From: Psychrobacter faecalis
GTDB taxonomy: Bacteria; Pseudomonadota; Gammaproteobacteria; Pseudomonadales; Moraxellaceae
Assembly (NCBI RefSeq): GCF_016107575.1
Contig: NZ_JABAST010000006.1
Span: 1 to 64,000, forward strand
Length of the DNA: 64,000 bases
Reading direction: 5' to 3'
This document shows positions 30,224 to 37,719 of this stretch, piece by piece. Every line of letters begins with the position of its first letter. The first letter of the stretch is position 1. Below the pieces are notes generated by a model. It was not told the DNA's origin, made no database searches, and was given only the letters and a program-made list of their open reading frames with translations. A program made the translations under genes and the position numbers.

Positions 30224-30250
30224 AAAAGCGCCCACATCGGCGCTTTTTTT
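30224..30250 (+). terminator. Rho-independent terminator between rpmH and rnpA
   Basis: AAAAGCGCC (30224-30232) pairs perfectly with GGCGCTTTT (30239-30247), followed by more T's. It lies 105 bases after rpmH and 73 before the rnpA start, so it can limit readthrough into rnpA. Confidence 0.85.
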
Positions 30251-30323
30251 GTCTCTATACTTTGTTATTCTTTCTACGCTATTATCTCTGCTAGTGTTAT
30301 TAGCTCTTATATTAGGTTGTATT

Positions 30324-30695
30324 ATGCCCAATACCGTTTCAGCGCCCCCTAACGCTCGCTTTACCAAAGCGCAGCGCCTGCTCACGCCTTCGTCCTTTCG
30401 CGAGGTATTTGACGCGCCTGAGCGCAAGCTGCATCAGAGTCATTTAATGGCATTTGTACGTAGCAATCATTGTGAACAGCCTCGAGTCGGTATGGCCATT
30501 ACCAAACGTAAAGTACCGACGGCTGTCACACGAAATTTAATCAAACGCCATGTTCGTGAGCAGTTTCGTATAAAGGCAAGTCACTTAGAAAACAAAGATA
30601 TTGTATTTATTGTCAAAAAGTCTATGAAGCAATTAAATAATAAAGAAATAATAAATGAAATTAATAATATCTTTAAAAAAATAGAAAAAAAATAA
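30324..30695 (+). CDS. rnpA: ribonuclease P protein component
   Basis: Protein subunit that aids the RNase P RNA in trimming tRNA 5' ends. The frame stays open back to 30156, but that part spans a terminator hairpin. The ATG at 30324 gives a 123-residue protein of the right size ([19 protein letters not shown]). The family motifs are [26 protein letters not shown] and the [13 protein letters not shown] basic helix. The last 20 residues are rich in N, I and K, encoded by very AT-rich DNA. The stop precedes the yidD start by one base. Confidence 0.93.
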   Translation: MPNTVSAPPNARFTKAQRLLTPSSFREVFDAPERKLHQSHLMAFVRSNHCEQPRVGMAITKRKVPTAVTRNLIKRHVREQFRIKASHLENKDIVFIVKKSMKQLNNKEIINEINNIFKKIEKK

Positions 30696-30696
30696 A

Positions 30697-31074
30697 ATGA
30701 ATTACTTATTAAAAGTTATAAATAATTTTTTTTATAAACTATTTTATTATTTTATTGTTTTCTATCAAAGAATAATAAGCCCTATTTTACCTGCGCGCTG
30801 TCGTTATTATCCAACTTGCTCAAATTATGGTAAACAAGCTTTAGCATGGCATGGGGTTTGGTCGGGTAGTTGGCTATTATTAAAACGTATCAGTAGCTGT
30901 CATCCGTTAGGCGGACATGGCATCGATTTTGTGCCACTCCCTTTGTCTTCTTATCATTATCAATATATATCGCCTACGACGACACCAGCTTATGATAAAT
31001 CGCAAAGCTGGTATGTTTATAAAGATACTAAGAGCTATGTGGCTCGCCTAAATTATCTAATGAAGTCGATATAA
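30697..31074 (+). CDS. yidD: membrane protein insertion efficiency factor YidD
   Basis: This 125-residue protein has an N-terminal amphipathic or hydrophobic helix (about 8-30) and the family core [25 protein letters not shown]. It ends the core with [15 protein letters not shown]. The conserved cysteines C43 and C48 (CRYYPTC) are in place. It assists YidC/Sec-dependent membrane protein insertion. The start follows rnpA by one base, so translation is coupled. The C-terminal 40 residues past the core are specific to this group. DnaA boxes lie just after the stop codon. Confidence 0.93.
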   Translation: MNYLLKVINNFFYKLFYYFIVFYQRIISPILPARCRYYPTCSNYGKQALAWHGVWSGSWLLLKRISSCHPLGGHGIDFVPLPLSSYHYQYISPTTTPAYDKSQSWYVYKDTKSYVARLNYLMKSI

Positions 31075-31096
31075 ACTTTATTATCGACTAAGCAGT

Positions 31097-31133
31097 TGTG
31101 GATATCTTTCAGGTTACCCACAAGTTATCCACA
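31097..31133. other. DnaA-box cluster between yidD and yidC
   Basis: A perfect box TTATCCACA is at 31125-31133. Near matches are TGTGGATAT at 31097-31105 and TTACCCACA at 31114-31122. Three boxes in 37 bases point to DnaA binding 1.4 kb from the main oriC group, upstream of yidC. Confidence 0.6.
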
Positions 31134-31288
31134 CGCTTGTATCATTTAGAGCGGTTTTTTAGTAAAATGATGAACATTTTATGTGATTGACTGCTGGTAT
31201 GACTGCTAAGGAAAGGGTTTGATACTGTGTGGTGGTCATGACACATGCCTGATTTTTCATTCCCTAATTTTTAATCTAGGAAAGGTTT

Positions 31289-32971
31289 ATGCAAAAGATA
31301 TTTCGGGTGATGATCATCATTGCGATGCTAATCACCGCTTATCTGCTGATTTTAGCATGGCGAGATGATTATGCCGATGCACCAGCTGTAGACGCGGTAC
31401 CAGAAACGTCAACATCGGTAGGTGCTGATATTCCTGCTACCACTGGCGCAGCAGGTGACATTCCAGCACAAACGCTACCAGTTGATGCGGGCGCTGTGGC
31501 AGAGGCACCTGCGACCAATACGGGTCTAATCACGGTCACAACCGATCGCTATGACATTAAAATCAATCCAGAAGGCGGGGATATCGTTTATGCGGCGTTA
31601 AAGCAATATGATGCCACACTCAATAGCGAAAAACCTTTTGTGTTGTTAGAAAATAATAGCGGTCGCGTTTATGTGGCGCAGTCTGGTCTTATCGGTCCAA
31701 ACGGTATTGATACCGCCGAAGGTCGCGCCAAATATAGCCACGCTGCCAATAATTATGTGATGGAGAAAGGTCAGCAAACGTTATCAGTACCACTTACCTA
31801 TCAAAAAGATGGCGTGACGGTTACTAAGACCTTTACTTTCACCCAAGATAAATATCCGATTGATATCAGCTATCAAATTCAAAACGCTTCTGCCAATCCT
31901 TGGCAAGGACAGATGTTTGCGCAGTTAAAGCGTGACGATAGTAAAGACCCCGGCATGTCTGATAAAGGCGCGCTAAGCATGGCGACGTATTTGGGCGGCG
32001 CTTGGGGCACACCTGAAGATCCTTATAATAAGTTAAAATTTGGTAAATTTAACGATGGTGAGTTGACTACGACCAGTGATGAAGGTTGGGTTGGTATCGT
32101 TCAGCATTACTTCGTTTCTGCTTGGACGCCTGAAAACTTTACGGGTAAGTTCTTTAGCCGTGAAACGGGCAATGATTACTTTATTGGTTTTAACAGTCAA
32201 CCTGTTAATGTGGCACCAAACAAGCAAATTACCTTAAAAGCAACTCTCTATGCTGGTCCAAAAGTACAGTCTGAGCTAAAAGAAGTGGCAGTAGGTCTGA
32301 ATCAGACCGTCGATTATGGATTGCTGTGGCCAATATCAAAAATATTATTTGCGATTTTGGATGGTATTCATAAAGTTATCGGCAACTGGGGCTGGTCAAT
32401 TATTCTATTGACGCTGTTGGTTAAAATCGCCTTGATGTGGGTATCTAATAAAAGCTACTACTCAATGGCGAAAATGCGGGCTATCGCCCCAAGACTGGCG
32501 GCATTAAAAGAAGAGCACGGCGACGATCGCATGAAAATGTCGCAAGAAATGATGGCAATTTATAAAGAAGAGAAAGTCAATCCGATGGCGGGTTGTTTAC
32601 CTATTCTGATGCAAATGCCGATTTTCTTAGCGCTATATTGGGTGTTGGTTGAAAGTGTTGAGCTGCGTCATGCGCCTTGGATACTGTGGATTCAAGATTT
32701 ATCAGCGATGGATCCATGGTTCATTTTACCGCTCTTAATGGGTGCGTCGATGTTTATCCAGCAGCAACTAAATCCGCAGCCCGCTGATCCAATGCAAGCT
32801 AAGGTGATGAAGTTTTTACCGATTATTTTCACCGCATTCATGCTGTTCTTCCCAGCAGGTTTGGTACTATACTGGACGGTGAACAACTTATTTAGTATGA
32901 CCCAGCAGTACATCATCAACCGTAAGGTTGAAGAAGAACAAAAACGTCGTACCGTCAAAGTTCTGGATTAA
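31289..32971 (+). CDS. yidC: membrane protein insertase YidC
   Basis: Inserts proteins into the inner membrane with or without SecYEG. The 560 residues comprise one N-terminal span (about 5-24) and a Pro/Ala-rich linker. A large periplasmic beta domain (about 75-330) follows. The C-terminal five-span core has TVNNLFSMTQQYIINRKVEE near its end and the conserved arginine in the ALMWVSNKSYYSMAKMRAIAPRL loop. Length and order match Gram-negative YidC. A gap of 214 bases with DnaA boxes separates it from yidD; a terminator at 32991 ends it. Confidence 0.97.
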   Translation: MQKIFRVMIIIAMLITAYLLILAWRDDYADAPAVDAVPETSTSVGADIPATTGAAGDIPAQTLPVDAGAVAEAPATNTGLITVTTDRYDIKINPEGGDIVYAALKQYDATLNSEKPFVLLENNSGRVYVAQSGLIGPNGIDTAEGRAKYSHAANNYVMEKGQQTLSVPLTYQKDGVTVTKTFTFTQDKYPIDISYQIQNASANPWQGQMFAQLKRDDSKDPGMSDKGALSMATYLGGAWGTPEDPYNKLKFGKFNDGELTTTSDEGWVGIVQHYFVSAWTPENFTGKFFSRETGNDYFIGFNSQPVNVAPNKQITLKATLYAGPKVQSELKEVAVGLNQTVDYGLLWPISKILFAILDGIHKVIGNWGWSIILLTLLVKIALMWVSNKSYYSMAKMRAIAPRLAALKEEHGDDRMKMSQEMMAIYKEEKVNPMAGCLPILMQMPIFLALYWVLVESVELRHAPWILWIQDLSAMDPWFILPLLMGASMFIQQQLNPQPADPMQAKVMKFLPIIFTAFMLFFPAGLVLYWTVNNLFSMTQQYIINRKVEEEQKRRTVKVLD

Positions 32972-32989
32972 ATAAAGTTCAAGTCTATA

Positions 32990-33018
32990 AAAACCATCGC
33001 TAAGGCGGTGGTTTTTTT
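32990..33018 (+). terminator. Rho-independent terminator after yidC
   Basis: AAACCATCGC (32991-33000) pairs with GCGGTGGTTT (33005-33014) over a four-base loop with one G-U pair, followed by a run of T's. Confidence 0.85.
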
Positions 33019-33085
33019 ATGTGTTAAGCTTTATTGTTTCTATCCAATATAGTGAGAGAAAAGTAATATCGTTACATCACACACT

Positions 33086-33151
33086 GCTGATATCAATTTT
33101 TTTTGCTTGCTGTGCCTACGCAGACAGAGGCTACAAAAAATTGATATTAGC
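33086..33151. repeat. palindromic interspersed repeat, copy 2
   Basis: Outer arms GCTGATATCAATTTTTT (33086-33102) and AAAAAATTGATATTAGC (33135-33151) are complementary at 16 of 17 positions. The core at 33103-33134 matches that of the 14501-14576 copy. It lies between yidC and mnmE, and the arms have no sequence relation to those of copy 1. Confidence 0.7.
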
Positions 33152-33307
33152 AATACCGTAGCGTTTTTAGGATATTTTTACTATAGCTACCGACTAAAAT
33201 AGCTATATAACCATACTTTAGGATTTTAATAATCTACTCGTTGAAGTTTGCTTTGTCAGTGCCTGCTAAGCCGTCTATAATGGGGTTTTTGCTTATTGAG
33301 AGTGATT

Positions 33308-34768
33308 GTGGATTCTTTAAAGATGGCACTAGCCGCCGATAATTTGGATGAATCACCTAAAAATTCTAATATATCTGGCCTTCCGACCATTGCGGCGATT
33401 GCTACACCGCTTGGGCGTGGTGGCGTCGGGGTTATTCGTCTGTCAGGCGCGCGTGCTTACGATATCGCTTGTCAGCTTACTGGCAAGTCGACTTTCACGC
33501 CGCGTATGGCCAGTTTTTGCCGTTTCTATCAGGCTGATGGCACGACCATTGATGAAGGTTTGGTGCTGTACTTTAAAGGTCCGCACTCGTTTACTGGCGA
33601 AGATGTGATTGAGCTACAAGGTCACGGCGGCATGATTTTACAAAATCAGCTGCTAGCACGCGTGTTTGAATTGGGCGCAAAACAAGCGGGCGCAGGAGAG
33701 TTTTCTTACCGTGCTTTTGATAATGACAAATTGGATTTGGTACAAGCAGAAGCCATTGCTGATGCGATTGATGCTACCAGCGCCGCCGCTGCCAGTAGTG
33801 CGATTCGCTCACTTAGTGGTGAGTTTTCACAAAAAATTAATCAGCTACTTGAGCAATTGATTCATCTGCGCTTGCACGTCGAAGCGGCGATTGATTTCCC
33901 TGATGAAGAAGACGTTGATTTCTTATCTGATGGCGTTATTCAAGATAAGCTTGAACAAACCCAATCCAAAATACAGCAAGTGCTAGCGACCGCCAAGCAA
34001 GGTCAGCTATTACGCGACGGTATTCATGTAGTGCTTGCTGGCAGACCAAATGCGGGTAAATCAAGCTTGTTGAATCGTTTGGCAGGGCAAGAGCGTGCTA
34101 TCGTGACCGATGTCGCTGGGACAACACGCGATACCCTGCAAGAAACCGTCGTGCTTAACGGCTTAACCTTGCATTTAACCGATACTGCAGGTCTGCGCGA
34201 GACTGAAGATACGGTCGAGCGTATCGGTATTGAGCGTGCGCGTAAGGCGATTACGCAGGCTGATATGCTGCTGATGGTTTATGACGTGACTCGTGACCTT
34301 GCAAGCGATAGCACGCCATTACAACTGGCTGAACAGCTATTTGGCGAGTTGCCAGAAGCCAAGCGCTTACTGATTATTGCCAATAAAAGCGATTTATTAA
34401 ACGATAACAGCAGTAAAGAAAGAATCGCTACTTCACAAGCAGAAATAAAAAATCGTGGCTATGAGCAGGTCAATGTTTCATGTGAAACAGGCACAGGAAT
34501 TGATGATTTGGTTGAAACCTTATGTGCTAAAGTAGGTTTTCATCCGCCAGAAAATAGCTTAATCGCCCGTACACGTCATTTGGACGCGCTAAGACGTACC
34601 GCTGATTCGTTAGTAGAAGCACATGAGCAGCTGACGGTGTTTAAAGCAGGTGAGTTAGTGGCAGAAAGCCTACGCCAAGCGCAGCAAAGTTTGGGAGAAA
34701 TTACGGGTGAATTTAGCGCTGATGATTTATTAGGAAAAATCTTTGGTAGCTTTTGTATTGGTAAATAA
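33308..34768 (+). CDS. mnmE: tRNA modification GTPase MnmE (TrmE)
   Basis: With MnmG makes the 5-carboxymethylaminomethyl group on U34 of certain tRNAs. The start is open: TTG at 33296, GTG at 33302 or 33308, ATG at 33323. The GTG at 33308 has GAGAG at a good distance. The family block TIAAIATPLGRGGVGVIRLSG follows. The GTPase domain shows GRPNAGKSSLLN (P-loop) near 225 and DVAGTTRDTL and DTAGLRETEDTVERIGIERA beyond. The C-terminal FCIGK holds the potassium/tRNA-modification cysteine. A parS-like site at 34474 lies inside the gene. Confidence 0.95.
   Translation: MDSLKMALAADNLDESPKNSNISGLPTIAAIATPLGRGGVGVIRLSGARAYDIACQLTGKSTFTPRMASFCRFYQADGTTIDEGLVLYFKGPHSFTGEDVIELQGHGGMILQNQLLARVFELGAKQAGAGEFSYRAFDNDKLDLVQAEAIADAIDATSAAAASSAIRSLSGEFSQKINQLLEQLIHLRLHVEAAIDFPDEEDVDFLSDGVIQDKLEQTQSKIQQVLATAKQGQLLRDGIHVVLAGRPNAGKSSLLNRLAGQERAIVTDVAGTTRDTLQETVVLNGLTLHLTDTAGLRETEDTVERIGIERARKAITQADMLLMVYDVTRDLASDSTPLQLAEQLFGELPEAKRLLIIANKSDLLNDNSSKERIATSQAEIKNRGYEQVNVSCETGTGIDDLVETLCAKVGFHPPENSLIARTRHLDALRRTADSLVEAHEQLTVFKAGELVAESLRQAQQSLGEITGEFSADDLLGKIFGSFCIGK
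34474..34489. other. parS-like ParB-binding site 5 (inside mnmE)
   Basis: TGTTTCATGTGAAACA differs by one base from the canonical palindrome and encodes part of NVSCETG in MnmE. It is 4.9 kb right of oriC. Confidence 0.65.
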
Positions 34769-34876
34769 CGAGTAAAAGTCTGCTTCTTTATCTGCATAGT
34801 AAAATTATCATTTTTTAGAAAATTTAGTTTTATCAATAATTATATTCGCCCTCACTATTAACCTAAGGAAAAGCGT

Positions 34877-35335
34877 ATGCATTGCCCATATTGTAATGCG
34901 TCAGATACCAAAGTTATCGACTCACGGCTAGCAGCTGATGGCGCGCAAGTACGGCGCCGCCGCTCATGTAATAGCTGTCAGGAACGCTTTACGACCTTTG
35001 AAGTGGTAGAAGTAGTGATGCCGCGTATTATCAAATCAAGTGGCAAAATTGAGCCTTATGACAATGATAAATTGCGCCGCTCGATTTTATTGCCCTTACA
35101 GAAGCGCCCAATTACTATTGATGAGCAAGAAGCGATGATTAGTCGTATCGAAAAGCGCGTACGCCAAATGGGTGAGCGCGAGGTAAGCAGTAAAGTCTTG
35201 GGTGAGATTATTATGAGTGAGCTTAAGACGCTTGACGATGTCGCTTATGTACGTTTTGCCAGTGTCTATCGTGATTTTCAAGATATCGACGCCTTTCATC
35301 AGGAAATTGCCAATATTCGCCCAAATGAAAAGTAG
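34877..35335 (+). CDS. nrdR: transcriptional repressor NrdR
   Basis: NrdR senses ATP/dATP and represses ribonucleotide reductase genes. The 152-residue protein opens with the zinc ribbon [17 protein letters not shown] and [12 protein letters not shown] (residues 1-45). It continues with the ATP-cone from about 49 ([22 protein letters not shown]). Length matches the family. It is followed by ribD, a common pairing. The start ATG at 34877 has AAGGAAAAG just upstream. NrdR boxes were not located. Confidence 0.97.
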   Translation: MHCPYCNASDTKVIDSRLAADGAQVRRRRSCNSCQERFTTFEVVEVVMPRIIKSSGKIEPYDNDKLRRSILLPLQKRPITIDEQEAMISRIEKRVRQMGEREVSSKVLGEIIMSELKTLDDVAYVRFASVYRDFQDIDAFHQEIANIRPNEK

Positions 35336-35466
35336 GTTAATTTAGCTATCAGTCTATAAATCTGCCTTAATACTGAGTAATCCCTTTAATTTAAGCTATT
35401 TGAAGCTATTTGAAGTTATTAAGGATTTATTAAAACTATTTTCCAAACTCTATTAAGTACGCCTTT

Positions 35467-36522
35467 ATGTCGAACTCAAAACACTCTCAAGACGCCAAAG
35501 ACCGCTATTTTATGATGCTCGCCGTTGAGCAGGCCAAGCATGGTCTGTATACCACGCGTCCCAATCCAGCGGTCGGCTGTGTGATTGTGCAAGCAGATGA
35601 AGTAGTCGGCCAAGGTTTTCATCCTAAAGCGGGGCAGCCGCATGCTGAGGTTTTCGCCTTAAAAGATGCGGGCACGCGCGCGATCGGCGCGACCGCTTAT
35701 GTTACTTTAGAGCCTTGTAGTCATACCGGACGTACACCGCCCTGTGCCTTGGGTCTTATCAAAGCTGGAGTAGAGCGTGTTGTCATTGCTGGTCTCGACC
35801 CCAATCCACAGGTGGCTGGTCGCGGTGTGAAACTTTTAGAACAAGCAGGCATTGCTGTTACCGTCGGCGTGCTAGCTGCGCAAGCAGAAGCTTTAAATAA
35901 GGGCTTTTTAAAGGCGATGCGTAGCCAAATGCCTTATGTTAGGCTTAAGATTGCTACCAGTCTTGATGGCCGTACGGCGATGGCATCCGGTGAGTCAAAG
36001 TGGATCACGGGTACAGCAGCGCGCGAAGATGTACAGAAACTGCGTGCGCAAAGTGGCGCTATTATCACAGGCAGTGAAACGGTCATCATTGATAATCCGC
36101 AGTTAAATGTACGCTCTAGTCAACTAGGTATTAATCCTGAACAAGTACCACAACCTAAAATAGTGTTACTCGATAGACGAGGGCGATTAGAACACGATTT
36201 ACAGTCTGACTATCAGCTATGCCAGAGTCCAAAAACTCTTTATTGGCGTGAAGAGAGTTTAATAGAGTTATTAAAGAACTTAGTGAGTGAACATCACTGT
36301 TATGACGTCTTAGTAGAGGCGGGCGCAAACGTTGCAGGAAGCTTTTTACAGCAGCAACTGGTGGATGAGCTCATTGTTTATCAAGCACCGTGCTTATTAG
36401 GAAGTGAGGCGCGTCCTATGGTTGCTATCAATCCATTATCGTTAGCGCAGCAGCTACGTTTTGATATCCACGGTCATGAGCAGCTTGGTTCTGATCTTAA
36501 GCTTACCTTATTACCTTTATAG
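35467..36522 (+). CDS. ribD: bifunctional riboflavin deaminase-reductase RibD
   Basis: Catalyses the deamination and reduction steps on the path from GTP to riboflavin. The N-terminal deaminase domain (about 1-145) has TRPNPAVGCVIV, HAEVFALKDAG and the zinc site PCSHTGRTPPC. The C-terminal NADPH reductase begins at RLKIATSLDGRTAMASGESKWITG near 159. Length 351 is slightly under the usual 360-370. The start codon lies only a few bases after TACGCCTTT and lacks a strong ribosome site. After it come 465 bases with DnaA boxes and parS-like sites before ribE. Confidence 0.96.
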   Translation: MSNSKHSQDAKDRYFMMLAVEQAKHGLYTTRPNPAVGCVIVQADEVVGQGFHPKAGQPHAEVFALKDAGTRAIGATAYVTLEPCSHTGRTPPCALGLIKAGVERVVIAGLDPNPQVAGRGVKLLEQAGIAVTVGVLAAQAEALNKGFLKAMRSQMPYVRLKIATSLDGRTAMASGESKWITGTAAREDVQKLRAQSGAIITGSETVIIDNPQLNVRSSQLGINPEQVPQPKIVLLDRRGRLEHDLQSDYQLCQSPKTLYWREESLIELLKNLVSEHHCYDVLVEAGANVAGSFLQQQLVDELIVYQAPCLLGSEARPMVAINPLSLAQQLRFDIHGHEQLGSDLKLTLLPL

Positions 36523-36614
36523 TCGGCGTTATAAAAGCCTTGTCTTTCAATATTTTACCCACAAGATTAAACTTACATACAATGTATGTGGATAAGTGGA
36601 ATAGTTTTATAAAG

Positions 36615-36628
36615 GTTTCACATGAAAC
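36615..36628. other. parS-like ParB-binding site 6
   Basis: GTTTCACATGAAAC differs by one base from the canonical core. It is the first of a tandem pair, 27 bases apart, in the ribD-ribE gap. Confidence 0.65.
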
Positions 36629-36641
36629 TGTGTATAACTTT

Positions 36642-36655
36642 GTTTCACATGAAAC
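36642..36655. other. parS-like ParB-binding site 7
   Basis: GTTTCACATGAAAC is the second of the tandem pair in the ribD-ribE gap, with the same one-base change from the core. Confidence 0.65.
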
Positions 36656-36987
36656 TTACTAGTAATTGTTAATAATGTTTTAAAGTTATAATTTATTTAA
36701 AATCAGTTACTTATGTATATAGCTCAAGTGTAGTGAATAATTATTAAAAAGCAGACTTATTGTGGATAACTCTTTAAAAACCAAGTTTCTCATACTACTA
36801 CTCCTTATGTCAGCGCTAGTTATCCACAGTTTATTCGCTGAGTCTTTTTATTCTCGCTAATTTTATAGTAAGCGCTATAAACAGCTTAAAGACTAATAGC
36901 GATTATCGTTATTGATTTTGAATGAAATAATAGGTTTAAATAATATATGCTGCCTTTAACGGCCATAAAAAATACCAAGAGGTTAAT

Positions 36988-37662
36988 ATGTTTACTGGAA
37001 TTATAGAAAGCGTTGGCAAAGTAAAGTCCATGCAGCCAACGGGCGGTGATATCCGCTTGACCATAGAATCTGCTGGCTTAGATTTTAGCGATGTGAAACT
37101 AGGCGACTCGATTGCTTCAAATGGCATTTGCTTAACGGTGGTGGAGTTTGGTAGTAATTATTACTCTGTCGACGTTTCACGTGAAACTATTGCTCGTACA
37201 GCGCTGGCAGATTTAAAGCCCGGTTATGCGGTGAACTTAGAAAAAGCCATGCTACCAACTACCCGTTTTGGTGGGCATATCGTTGCCGGTCACGTTGATG
37301 GGGTAGGCGTGGTTAGTAAATTGCAAAAAGATGCGCGCTCACTTTATATTGAAATTGAGATACCACACGAGTTGGCACATTATACGGCTACCAAAGGCTC
37401 TATTACCCTTGATGGTATCAGTCTCACTACCAACTTAGTCCGCGATAATATCGTTTCGCTCAATATCATTCCGCATACCGCGCAAGTCACCAATATTGCC
37501 CAGCATTGGTTGGTAGGTAGTAAAGTCAATGTTGAGGTCGATATTGTGGCGCGCTATTTAGAGCGGTTATTAAACAAATCGCAAGCGGATACTGCCCATG
37601 CTAGCAGCCCGCAAAGTACGATTACTGAGGCGTTTTTAGCTGAGAATGGTTTTATGAAATAA
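36988..37662 (+). CDS. ribE: riboflavin synthase, alpha subunit
   Basis: Dismutates two 6,7-dimethyl-8-ribityllumazine molecules into riboflavin. The 224-residue protein has the two lumazine-binding repeats: MFTGIIESVGKV at the start, with the GDSIASNGICLTVV block near 38, and RFGGHIVAGHVDGVGVV near 93, with its own ITLDGISLTTNLV block near 136. A longer tail than E. coli follows (LLNKSQADTAHASSPQS). A perfect parS-like core lies at 37174 within the gene. It is downstream of ribD but separated by the DnaA/parS-rich gap, so separate transcription is likely. Confidence 0.96.
   Translation: MFTGIIESVGKVKSMQPTGGDIRLTIESAGLDFSDVKLGDSIASNGICLTVVEFGSNYYSVDVSRETIARTALADLKPGYAVNLEKAMLPTTRFGGHIVAGHVDGVGVVSKLQKDARSLYIEIEIPHELAHYTATKGSITLDGISLTTNLVRDNIVSLNIIPHTAQVTNIAQHWLVGSKVNVEVDIVARYLERLLNKSQADTAHASSPQSTITEAFLAENGFMK
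37174..37187. other. parS-like ParB-binding site 8 (inside ribE)
   Basis: GTTTCACGTGAAAC is a perfect core palindrome inside ribE, encoding VSRET. It lies about 7.6 kb right of oriC. Confidence 0.75.
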
Positions 37663-37719
37663 GGGTTAAATAGCCTAAATCATCACCAAGCTGTTATAAA
37701 AGACAGATCTTGCAAACGC

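Larger units (their letters stand above)
36523..36987. other. ribD-ribE gap: DnaA-box group and tandem parS-like sites
   Basis: This 465-base gap has perfect DnaA boxes at 36587-36595, 36761-36769 (both TGTGGATAA) and 36820-36828 (TTATCCACA), and a near box TTACCCACA at 36555-36563. Two parS-like palindromes lie between them at 36615 and 36642. No FMN riboswitch is recognisable and no gene is seen. It may act as a DnaA reservoir and ParB loading point. Confidence 0.65.

Noticed and set aside
30156..30323. N-terminal extension of rnpA
   Set aside because: It would add 56 residues that span a terminator hairpin; RnpA proteins are about 110-140 residues and align from the ATG at 30324.
36523..36987. 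FMN riboswitch before ribE
   Set aside because: The conserved FMN aptamer pieces (such as AGGG..GGGTG...CCC) were not found; the gap is instead AT-rich with DnaA boxes.
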